From: Methylovorus mays
Lineage (GTDB): Bacteria > Pseudomonadota > Gammaproteobacteria > Burkholderiales > Methylophilaceae
DNA: 64,000 nucleotides
Assembly: GCF_020531915.1 (NCBI RefSeq)
Contig: NZ_JAJAVG010000008.1
Coordinates: forward strand, 496,001 to 560,000
Reading direction: 5' to 3'
Below the pieces are notes generated by a model. It was not told the DNA's origin. It ran no database searches and saw nothing but the letters and a program-made list of their open reading frames with translations. Positions 36,269-43,601 of the stretch are shown one piece after another (positions within the stretch are counted from its first letter, which is position 1; the number at the start of each line of letters is the position of its first letter). The position numbers and the translations under genes were made by a program.

Positions 36269-37182
36269 ATTTCATTGTTCTGGTCAGCGCTCTCGCTCTC
36301 AGTTACTACCGCCCGCATAAAAGCCTGGATTGGCTTTTTCATGCATGCACCCCTTATGCGCAATTGCTGGAGCGCAATTTTAATGGCGGCAAGAACCGGC
36401 ACGGCGTTGTCGCCTGGACACTGGGGGCACTGCTGCCATCCATCGTCATCGGCTTTCTCTATTACGGTCTGATGGAACTTAACGTCATCATTGGCATGCT
36501 GTTTGGCATTGCCGTGCTCTACCTCATACTACGCTTCAGCCGCTTCAGCCAGCGCGCCGAACGCATTGCTGCCGCCCTTGCCGACAAAAACATAGACGAA
36601 GCGCGCACCCTGCTCAGCCAATGGGAGCCCCCTTTGGAAACCAGCCACTACAATGCCGCCGAAGTCGCGCGCGTCAGCATTGAAACCACCTTGCGCCGGG
36701 CCCACCAGGGGCTCTTCGGGCCCATATTCTGGTTTGTGCTACTGGGGCCGGGTGGCGCTTTGCTTTATCGTCTATCGCATCTCCTCATGCAAAGCTGGGA
36801 GCCTCATCTGGATAACCACTTCCATCGTTTCGCCCATCGCGCCTTCGAATGGCTGGACTGGCTGCCCATTCGTATTTCGGGCGCATGTTTTGCGATTGTG
36901 GGTGACTTTGAAGATGCCGTGTATTGCTGGCGCACCCAAGCTGCAGGTTGGCCTGAGCAGTCCCTGGGTATCATACTGGCAAGTGGCGCTGGGGCCTTGG
37001 GCGTCAGGCTGGGTGAGCCCCTGCCATATCGCGGCGTGTTGCAGTTCCGTCCCGAGCTAGGCCTGGGTGATGAGGCTGATGCTGATTATCTGAAAAGCGC
37101 CGTCGGCCTGGTCTGGCGTGTACTGGTTTTACTGGTCGGCCTGTTGCTGCTGTTAACCTTTGCCCACTGGCTGGGCAACTAG
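36265..37182 (+). CDS. CobD/CbiB-family membrane protein
   Basis: A 305-residue multi-helix membrane protein similar to CobD/CbiB adenosylcobinamide-phosphate synthase and to AmpE. Signature parts are ARVSIETTLRRAHQGLFGPIFWFVLLGPGGALLYRL and the C-terminal RGVLQFRPELGLGDEADADYL. No other cobalamin-synthesis gene is nearby, and many stand-alone homologues of this kind have unproved function, so cobalamin synthesis should not be assumed. It overlaps the GyrI-like gene by four bases and is followed by ispH. Confidence 0.8.
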   Translation: MNFIVLVSALALSYYRPHKSLDWLFHACTPYAQLLERNFNGGKNRHGVVAWTLGALLPSIVIGFLYYGLMELNVIIGMLFGIAVLYLILRFSRFSQRAERIAAALADKNIDEARTLLSQWEPPLETSHYNAAEVARVSIETTLRRAHQGLFGPIFWFVLLGPGGALLYRLSHLLMQSWEPHLDNHFHRFAHRAFEWLDWLPIRISGACFAIVGDFEDAVYCWRTQAAGWPEQSLGIILASGAGALGVRLGEPLPYRGVLQFRPELGLGDEADADYLKSAVGLVWRVLVLLVGLLLLLTFAHWLGN

Positions 37183-37226
37183 GGCGGCCTTTCGCTGCCT
37201 GCCATTAAGCTGAATCGAAGACATTT

Positions 37227-38153
37227 ATGGATATCGTACTTGCCAACCCCCGCGGCTTCTGTGCTGGCGTAGATCGCGCCATCATCATTGTGGAGCAGGC
37301 GCTGGAAAAATTTGGGGCTCCCATCTACGTGCGTCACGAAGTCGTTCACAACAAATTTGTCGTGGATGAACTCAAGCGCAAGGGCGCCGTGTTTATTGAG
37401 GAACTGGAAGAAGTCCCGCCAGGCAATACAGTAATTTTCAGCGCACACGGGGTATCGCGCGAAGTTCGTAGCGACGCCGAGGCTCGTGGCCTGCGCGTGT
37501 TCGATGCTACTTGCCCTCTGGTTACCAAGGTACACAACGAAGTCGCCAAAATGCGTCAGGATGGCAAAGAGATCGTGATGATAGGCCACAAGGGGCATCC
37601 TGAAGTAGAAGGCACCATGGGCCAGTCCGATGGCGGCATGTATCTGGTGGAAAGCCCCGAAGACGTGGATAGCCTTCAGGTGAAAGACCCGGCCAGACTC
37701 GCTTATGTGACACAGACTACGCTTTCCATTGATGATGCCGCGTCTATCGTCACCGCTCTCAAGAATAAATTCCCACTCATTAGCCCACCGAAAAGCGACT
37801 CCATCTGCTATGCCACGCAAAACCGTCAGGATGCGGTCAAGGCGATGGCCAAAGATTGCGACCTGGTGATCGTGGTAGGTTCCCCCAATAGCTCGAACTC
37901 AAACCGCTTGCGTGAAGTGGCGCAGAACCAGGGCATAGAATCCTACATGGTGGATAACGCCAGCTATCTGAATGCCGAGTGGCTGACAGGCAAAAAACGC
38001 ATCGGTGTTTCCGCTGGCGCCTCCGCACCCGAGGTGTTGGTGAAAGAAGTCATTCAGCGCCTGCAGGAGATGGGGGCTGCCGACGTCACCGAGTTGCAGG
38101 GCGTCGTGGAGAATGTCGTATTCCAACTCCCGAAAAACCTCAAATCCGCCTGA
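37227..38153 (+). CDS. ispH: 4-hydroxy-3-methylbut-2-enyl diphosphate reductase
   Basis: Last step of the MEP isoprenoid pathway, producing IPP and DMAPP. The 308-residue protein begins [19 protein letters not shown]; the three iron-sulfur cysteines appear in GFCAGV, DATCPLV and [10 protein letters not shown], and the catalytic Glu lies in GQSDG/VEGTMGQ context. It keeps the usual length. The start at ATG 37227 follows a short gap after the CbiB-like gene, and a strong terminator lies ten bases after its stop. Confidence 0.97.
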   Translation: MDIVLANPRGFCAGVDRAIIIVEQALEKFGAPIYVRHEVVHNKFVVDELKRKGAVFIEELEEVPPGNTVIFSAHGVSREVRSDAEARGLRVFDATCPLVTKVHNEVAKMRQDGKEIVMIGHKGHPEVEGTMGQSDGGMYLVESPEDVDSLQVKDPARLAYVTQTTLSIDDAASIVTALKNKFPLISPPKSDSICYATQNRQDAVKAMAKDCDLVIVVGSPNSSNSNRLREVAQNQGIESYMVDNASYLNAEWLTGKKRIGVSAGASAPEVLVKEVIQRLQEMGAADVTELQGVVENVVFQLPKNLKSA

Positions 38154-38164
38154 AATAAATGCAT

Positions 38165-38192
38165 AAAAAAGCCCCGCAATGCGGGGCTTTTT
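38165..38192. terminator. Terminator of ispH
   Basis: A GC-rich 7-bp stem with an AAT loop, flanked by six A and six T residues, lies between convergent ispH and the DoxX-family gene. Confidence 0.93.
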
Positions 38193-38219
38193 TATTCATG
38201 CAGACCGTTCAATCGCCAA

Positions 38220-38600
38220 TCACTTTTTGAGATTATCCAGGCTGAACGCCGTTTTGGGATTAACTGCCAGAATGATCATGCCCCCCGCAATCGCCATGTA
38301 CTGCATAAAGACGATGGGCTCATTGAACTTGAGTATGACCGCCACAAACACGGAATAAATGGCCAGGGTAATTGCCGCACCGCGGGTTTTGAATCCCAGG
38401 AATAGCAGGCTACCCGCCACGAGTTGAACCAGTATCATGATGGGAGCGAAGATGGTGCCCAGTCCGTGTTGTGCCAGAAAATCCTGATAGGCAGAATAAC
38501 CATCCGGATTCTTGAAAATCAGCATCAATTGGATAATGATGGAAACCAGATAAATTTGCGCCAGCAGCAGACGACCGATCAGACTGAAAAATTTGTTCAT
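38220..38600 (-). CDS. DoxX-family membrane protein
   Basis: A 126-residue protein with four predicted membrane helices: LIGRLLLAQIYLVSIIIQLML, IMILVQLVAGSLLFLGF, AAITLAIYSVFVAVIL and YMAIAGGMIILAV. The N-terminus GRLLLAQIYLVSG-like block and the central GTIFAPIMILVQLVAGSLL are typical of DoxX/YphA proteins, a family linked to quinone or oxidative-stress functions but poorly defined. ATG at 38600 follows an AGGAA site; the longer frame to 38762 overlaps the divergent lipoprotein gene. Confidence 0.85.
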   Translation of the reverse strand: MNKFFSLIGRLLLAQIYLVSIIIQLMLIFKNPDGYSAYQDFLAQHGLGTIFAPIMILVQLVAGSLLFLGFKTRGAAITLAIYSVFVAVILKFNEPIVFMQYMAIAGGMIILAVNPKTAFSLDNLKK

Positions 38601-38688
38601 ACACACTTTCCTGAGTTGGTAACATGGCAAAACGGCATGATGCCTGCAAGCCTGACTGGCCGCAAGCCCGCAACACGGAGGAGCAAGC

Positions 38689-38871
38689 ATGAGAATCGCC
38701 ATTATCGCTGGAGCTTTATTGTTGGTCGCATGCACCCCGGAGCCCGACCACAGCACGCCCAAAGTCGCCGAGGAAGCACGGGCGACGCTGGATCAAGCCA
38801 AACAGGTGGAACAAACCCTGCAGCAATCAGAGCAGGCACAGCGCAAGCAGATTGAGCATGCCACCGAGTAA
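38689..38871 (+). CDS. Small putative lipoprotein
   Basis: A 60-residue protein with a lipoprotein signal (MRIAIIAGALLLVACTPEP; lipobox LVAC, Cys15) and a short helical, Gln/Glu-rich mature part that may form a coiled coil (EEARATLDQAKQVEQTLQQSEQAQRKQIEHA). It has a textbook GGAGGAG ribosome binding site. Its 3' end overlaps the start of the acetyltransferase gene by fourteen bases, so the two are coupled. Function unknown. Confidence 0.8.
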   Translation: MRIAIIAGALLLVACTPEPDHSTPKVAEEARATLDQAKQVEQTLQQSEQAQRKQIEHATE

Positions 38872-39301
38872 TACCTGCCCAGGCTACGTCATCAAGCCAG
38901 TATGCTGGCAACAGGCAGGCGCATCCCTGATGCATGTGCGCCGTACGGTGTTCATGCAGGAACAACTGGTGCCAGAATCGCTGGAGTGGGATGGACTGGA
39001 CGAAGACGCGCACCACCTATTGGCCTGCACCTTTGGGCATGAGGTGATCGGTTGCGCACGCATACTGCCGGATGGGCATATTGGCCGGATGGCGGTGATG
39101 CCGGGGTGGCGCGGCCATGGGGTCGGCCGGGCATTGCTCGACAAAGCCATCATGCATTGCAGCCATCTAGGATTGCACGAAGTAAAGCTTTCCGCGCAAA
39201 CCCATGCCATTGCGTTTTATCAGAAAGCCGGCTTTGTGGTGTGCAGCGCGGTCTACATGGATGCCGGCATCCCGCATTGCGACATGATCCTCACCCTGTA
39301 A
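38858..39301 (+). CDS. GNAT-family N-acetyltransferase
   Basis: A 147-residue GNAT-fold enzyme. VRRTVFMQEQLVPESLEWDGLDEDAHHLLA is the ElaA-like N-terminal half; IGRMAVMPGWRGHGVGRALLDKAI holds the acetyl-CoA-binding RxxGxG motif; and AQTHAIAFYQKAGFVVCS is motif B. ATG at 38858 lies inside the end of the lipoprotein gene; TTG at 38852 is an alternative. Acceptor unknown. Confidence 0.88.
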   Translation: MPPSNTCPGYVIKPVCWQQAGASLMHVRRTVFMQEQLVPESLEWDGLDEDAHHLLACTFGHEVIGCARILPDGHIGRMAVMPGWRGHGVGRALLDKAIMHCSHLGLHEVKLSAQTHAIAFYQKAGFVVCSAVYMDAGIPHCDMILTL

Positions 39302-39404
39302 CCCCCGCAACGACTGTTTGCCCCACCCTGCCCGCTTGGGTAAAATGCAGGATCAAGATTTTCTTCAACCCCCTCTTTTTCTTATCCCACAAAAGGAATT
39401 CCGC

Positions 39405-39956
39405 ATGTCAAAAATTATCATGAAAGCTGGTGAAGCTACCGTATTCAGCGAAGGCAAAGACGTTACTGCAGCGATGCCAGAAATCGTCATTGGCGCTGTA
39501 GACGGCCCAGTGGGTACCGCATTTGCCAACATGATGGCGCAGAGCAAGGGCCACACTGCCATGTTCGCCGTACGCGACATCAACCAGCTGGTACGCCCTG
39601 CCACCATGATGGTGCCTAAAGTCACGCTGAAGGATTCCACCAACATCGAACTGTTCGGTGGCCTGGTACAAGCCGCCACCGCCGACGCGATTCTGGACTG
39701 TGTGATCGAAGGCATTATCCCCAAGGATCAGGTCAATGACCTGTGCATCATCAGCCTGGTGTGGATTGATCCGGGCTGTGCCGCACTGGCCAAGGAAGGC
39801 ACACTGGACAAGGCTGACATGTACAAGAACAACTATGATGCCACCAAGCTCGCCATCAAGCGTGCACTGAACGATGAGCCAACCATTGATGAACTGATCG
39901 CCAATCGTCACAAGATCAAGCATTGCATGTGGGAAGACAGCTGGGATCAGAAGTAA
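39405..39956 (+). CDS. Formaldehyde-activating enzyme homologue lacking the usual His
   Basis: This 183-residue protein is a clear Fae-family member (KIIMKAGEATVF at the start; FGGLVQAATADAILDCVIEGIIPKDQVNDLCIISLVWIDP; YDATKLAIKRALNDEP). True Fae condenses formaldehyde with tetrahydromethanopterin and has a conserved active-site His in a VAHIDLIIG-like segment. Here that segment reads VTAAMPEIVIG, with no His before residue 48. It also differs at the C-terminus (KHCMWEDSWDQK). It is probably a paralogue (Fae2/Fae3-type) with altered or no formaldehyde-condensing activity. Strong codon bias suggests high expression. AAAGGAA precedes the start. Confidence 0.85.
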   Translation: MSKIIMKAGEATVFSEGKDVTAAMPEIVIGAVDGPVGTAFANMMAQSKGHTAMFAVRDINQLVRPATMMVPKVTLKDSTNIELFGGLVQAATADAILDCVIEGIIPKDQVNDLCIISLVWIDPGCAALAKEGTLDKADMYKNNYDATKLAIKRALNDEPTIDELIANRHKIKHCMWEDSWDQK

Positions 39957-40016
39957 TCAGCCCCGCTGAGCTTTAAGAAGGGAGCCTCGGCATTATCCGC
40001 GGAGACTCCCAGCATC

Positions 40017-40052
40017 AAAAAACCCCGGAAGTCTATCTTTCCGGGGTTTTTT
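40017..40052 (+). terminator. Terminator of the Fae homologue
   Basis: An A run, an ACCCCGG/CCGGGGT stem (about 40021-40028 with 40041-40048) and a T run follow the stop by ~60 bases. The hairpin also suits the convergent gene at 40108. Confidence 0.88.
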
Positions 40053-40107
40053 ATTGGCGTTGTAGCCTGAATCCAGCAGGGCCGATTCAGGTCTTAGCCG
40101 TCAGCGC

Positions 40108-40473
40108 TTAATACTTCTTCACCAGCTCGGGGGAGAATGGCTCCAGCACGCAACGCAACTCCAGCACTTTTGCCTTGTTAGGGGCTTTGTCTGTCGTCGC
40201 GTCAAATTCAATCACGCTCTGGTCACGGTTGGTCCAGATGAACCCACCGCCCTTGTTCACGTTACCTGCCATGTATTGGACAGCTTCGGAGCATGCACTC
40301 ACATCATCGTAAACGCCTGTTTTGATGAGGTAGTGGTTATCCAGATGGTCAAGTATTGCGACCATACTGCTCCATTGGCCCGCACGCGGTTGGGGAACAC
40401 TCACATCCGCGGCCATGGCATTGCCCGCCAACATCAGAATAGCGGCGGCAGTCAGGGTTTTCATAGCTTGCAT
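40108..40473 (-). CDS. Secreted hypothetical protein
   Basis: A 121-residue protein with a signal peptide (MKTLTAAAILMLAGNAMAADV) and a ~95-residue periplasmic domain containing two Cys (SACSEAV, LRCVLEPF) likely to pair. ATG at 40473 is preceded by AAGGAG at five bases; the internal ATG at 40464 fits the signal peptide equally well. I recognise no family. It shares a terminator with the convergent Fae homologue. Confidence 0.65.
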   Translation of the reverse strand: MQAMKTLTAAAILMLAGNAMAADVSVPQPRAGQWSSMVAILDHLDNHYLIKTGVYDDVSACSEAVQYMAGNVNKGGGFIWTNRDQSVIEFDATTDKAPNKAKVLELRCVLEPFSPELVKKY

Positions 40474-40597
40474 CGTCTTCTCCTTTTTTTATATCAACAT
40501 TATCAATCAAGCATAGGTACGACCATGCCAGGCTTGAAAAGTTGAGATATTTATCGGGAGACCTGCCAGACGGCCTGCTGAAAAGCGTTGCCGGAGG

Positions 40598-42214
40598 TTA
40601 TGTCAGTTGCGCCAGATCATCAATGACATTAGCGGCGCCCAGCTGCCCCAACAGCCCGGCACGTTGCAGTTTGTACCGCACATTGGCACGCATTCCGCAC
40701 AACACCAGGCGCGTATCGTGTTTATTGCAGGTATCGCGCAAATCCCACAGGGCCTGCATGCCCGTCGCATCCACAAACGGCACATGCTCCAATCGCAATA
40801 CCAGCACCCGCGCATGGGCATGCACATGCTCAAGCGTAGTTTCCAGCCGCTCGGCAGCAGCAAAGAAAAAAGGCCCTTCCATATCGAACACCACGGTTTG
40901 CGGCGGCAACACATAACCATGGTGAGCGGCGTGTTGCTGCACGTGCTCATCCGTCTGCTGGGTAAGCACCACGGCATCGGACATACGCTTCATGAACAGC
41001 AGAGCCGCCAGCAATACGCCAATATTGACGGCGATCACCAGATCACCAAAGACCGTCAGCAAAAAAGTAATCAGCAGCACGGCCACATCCGCACGCGGTG
41101 CTGTCGTGAGCATGTGGCGAAAGCGCCCTATTTCGCTCATGTTCCACGCCACCACAAACAGAATGGCCGACAGCGCACACAAGGGAATATGCGCGGCCAG
41201 CGGCGCCAGTATCAACACAATCAACACCAGGGTGAATGCATGCACCAGCCCGGAAAGCGGGCTGGTAGCCCCATTGCGAATATTGGTCGCCGTGCGGGCA
41301 ATGGCCCCGGTAGAGGCAAAGCCGCCAAACAGTGGGGAGAAGATATTGGCAATGCCTTGGCCCACCAGCTCCTGATTCGAATTATGACGGGTTCCCGCCA
41401 TGCCATCGGCCACCACGGCGGATAGCAGGGATTCAATCGCCCCCAGCAGGGCAATGGTAAAGGCGGGACCAATCAGGTGCAGGACTTCAGACAGGCTGGT
41501 CTCCGGCCAGGCAAATTGCGGCAATTGTTGCGGTATCCCGCCGAACGCACTGCCTATGGTGGCCACGCCATCCAGTCCCAGGGCGGCATGCAGCAGAGTT
41601 GCTGCCAGCATGGCAACCAAGGGGGCTGGAATACGCTTCAGCACCCGCGGCGAATACAGCAGGACGATCAGGGTGAATGCGGCCAAAAGCAACGTGGGGA
41701 TATGGGTATGCGGAACGGACTGCACCAGATGCCATAGCTTCTGGTGAAAGTGCTCGGCACCCGGCTGCACAGGCAGACCGAGAAAGTCTTTCCACTGCCC
41801 GACGAAGATGATGACGGCGATGCCGCTGGTAAACCCAATGATGACGGGATCCGGGATATAGCGAATAACACCGCCCATACGCGCCAGCCCCATGCCGATG
41901 AGCATGAATCCAGCCATCAGCGTGGCAATCTGCAAGCCGGAGATGCCGTACTGCGCGGTAATCCCCGAGAGAATAACAATAAAGGCACCGGTAGGCCCGG
42001 CAATCTGCAGGCGGCTGCCACCAAAAAGTGAGGTCAATGCTCCGGCGATGATCGCGGTGTACAAGCCTTGCTCGGGTTTGGCGCCAGAAGCAATGGCAAA
42101 GGCCATGGCCAATGGCAACGCAACCACACCTACAATGACACCAGACACAATATTTGCCACCCAATGCTCCCGGGTAAGCAATCCTGCGCGTTTGGCTTCA
42201 AGTATGGCAATCAT
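40598..42214 (-). CDS. SulP-family anion transporter with STAS domain
   Basis: A 538-residue inner-membrane transporter of the SulP/SLC26 family, which moves sulfate, bicarbonate or other anions. The N-terminal core has GVVALPLAMAFAIASGAKPEQGLYTAIIAG and GGSRLQIAGPTGAFIVIL, and the C-terminal STAS domain (~430-538) ends in FVDATGMQALWDLRDTCNKHDTRLVLCGM. I took ATG at 42214; the longer frame to 42256 crosses a palindrome. The substrate cannot be told from sequence, and the next gene (mutY) is unrelated. Confidence 0.92.
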   Translation of the reverse strand: MIAILEAKRAGLLTREHWVANIVSGVIVGVVALPLAMAFAIASGAKPEQGLYTAIIAGALTSLFGGSRLQIAGPTGAFIVILSGITAQYGISGLQIATLMAGFMLIGMGLARMGGVIRYIPDPVIIGFTSGIAVIIFVGQWKDFLGLPVQPGAEHFHQKLWHLVQSVPHTHIPTLLLAAFTLIVLLYSPRVLKRIPAPLVAMLAATLLHAALGLDGVATIGSAFGGIPQQLPQFAWPETSLSEVLHLIGPAFTIALLGAIESLLSAVVADGMAGTRHNSNQELVGQGIANIFSPLFGGFASTGAIARTATNIRNGATSPLSGLVHAFTLVLIVLILAPLAAHIPLCALSAILFVVAWNMSEIGRFRHMLTTAPRADVAVLLITFLLTVFGDLVIAVNIGVLLAALLFMKRMSDAVVLTQQTDEHVQQHAAHHGYVLPPQTVVFDMEGPFFFAAAERLETTLEHVHAHARVLVLRLEHVPFVDATGMQALWDLRDTCNKHDTRLVLCGMRANVRYKLQRAGLLGQLGAANVIDDLAQLT

Positions 42215-42238
42215 GGTAGTGCTGTCATTCTTGCACAC

Positions 42239-42265
42239 AATACCCGTTAACTTCAAACGGGTATT
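42239..42265. repeat. Perfect inverted repeat upstream of sulP
   Basis: AATACCCGTT (42239-42248) is the exact reverse complement of AACGGGTATT (42256-42265) across a 7-nt spacer, 25 bases upstream of the sulP start. No T run follows on either strand, so it is not a terminator. It could be a regulator operator or an mRNA hairpin. Confidence 0.6.
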
Positions 42266-42340
42266 ACGGTGCCGGGAAAGATGTTACTCATTCGGGAGGA
42301 ACGGCGCAAAAGCATCAGGACATTGCGCAGGAATGAAGAC

Positions 42341-43444
42341 TTATAGCAGTGCGGTTTGCTGCCAGCGCAATTGCTCCAGCAGTACGCGCACAGGTGCGGG
42401 TATGCCCGCCTGTACTGCGGCTTCCAGCGTCAACCACTGGATATCGGGGGTTTGGGTTGCCATCCGCGTCGTCTCAACGGCCAGAGGCTGCGGCAGTATA
42501 TGCAGCCTGAAATGGCTGAATACATGGGTCAGCGTGCCAAACGGCGGTAACTTCTGCGTCTGGAAGCCATAGCGCTCGACGGCGGCCTGCTGTGCATCCA
42601 GGTCACTATCGACTTCCGGCAGGCTCCATAAGCCGCCCCAGATGCCTGAACCGGGTCGTTTTTCCAGCATGACCTGATTGTCATGCAGCAATATCAGCAT
42701 GGTGGTGGATTTTTCCGGAATCGCCTTGCGCGGTTTGGAAGCGGGCAGTTCGCGCGTGCGTCCTTCACGATACGCCAGGCAAGTTGCCTGCAAGGGACAG
42801 GCATCGCAACGTGGACGGCTGCGGGTGCACAAAGTGGCGCCCATATCCATTAGCGCCTGGGCATAGGGGCCGTGCTCTTGTGCTGGTTGCAGGCGCTCGG
42901 CCAGCGCCCACATCGTCTGCTCTACACGCGGCAAACCCGGCCAACCCTCAATCGCAAAATGCCTGGCGAACACCCGCTTTACATTACCATCCAGTATCGG
43001 ATGCGGCGCCTCGAACGCGAATGAGGCGATGGCCGATGCTGTTGAGCGGCCTATGCCCGGCAAGGCCTGTATCGCCTCCAGCGTTTGCGGGAATACACCG
43101 CCATGCACTTCCATGACCTGCTGTGCTGCCTTGTGCAGATTGCGCGCCCGGGAGTAATACCCCAACCCGCTCCAGTGCTGCATGACATCATCCTGTGCCG
43201 CTGTCGCCAGGCTGGCAATGGTGGGAAAGCGCAGCATGAAGCGCTGGTAATAGCCGATCACCGCCGCCACCTGGGTTTGCTGCAACATGATTTCCGACAC
43301 CCAGATCGCATAAGGATCACGCGTCTGCTGCCAGGGCAGATCGTGGCGACCATAGCGTTTCTGCCAGGCAATCAGTCGCTGAGAAAAATCGGCATCGCTT
43401 TCTGGCGCAGGCTTCTCATGAAGAGTATGCGCTAACTCAAGCAT
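42341..43444 (-). CDS. mutY: A/G-specific adenine DNA glycosylase MutY
   Basis: Removes adenine mispaired with 8-oxoguanine. The 367-residue protein has the helix-hairpin-helix LPGIGRSTASAIASFAF followed by the catalytic Asp in ILDGNVKRV, and the four-cysteine iron-sulfur loop CTRSRPRCDACPLQATC. A C-terminal NUDIX-like domain (~230-360) is present, with GSGIWGGLWSLPE. Start is ATG 43444. It is transcribed from a promoter I could not locate, in the gap after the AsmA-like gene. Confidence 0.96.
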   Translation of the reverse strand: MLELAHTLHEKPAPESDADFSQRLIAWQKRYGRHDLPWQQTRDPYAIWVSEIMLQQTQVAAVIGYYQRFMLRFPTIASLATAAQDDVMQHWSGLGYYSRARNLHKAAQQVMEVHGGVFPQTLEAIQALPGIGRSTASAIASFAFEAPHPILDGNVKRVFARHFAIEGWPGLPRVEQTMWALAERLQPAQEHGPYAQALMDMGATLCTRSRPRCDACPLQATCLAYREGRTRELPASKPRKAIPEKSTTMLILLHDNQVMLEKRPGSGIWGGLWSLPEVDSDLDAQQAAVERYGFQTQKLPPFGTLTHVFSHFRLHILPQPLAVETTRMATQTPDIQWLTLEAAVQAGIPAPVRVLLEQLRWQQTALL

Positions 43445-43601
43445 GACCCGCTCCGTGTATCGTTTGCAACCGCATCAAGACCGCAATTCCGCCTTGGCTG
43501 GCACCAGCACCAAGGCGATGTATACGCCCTGGCAGATGAGCACTGCCATTCAGGAGGATGAGCAAGTTGGCAGGCAATTGCGTCAGCACAGACTTCAAGA
43601 A

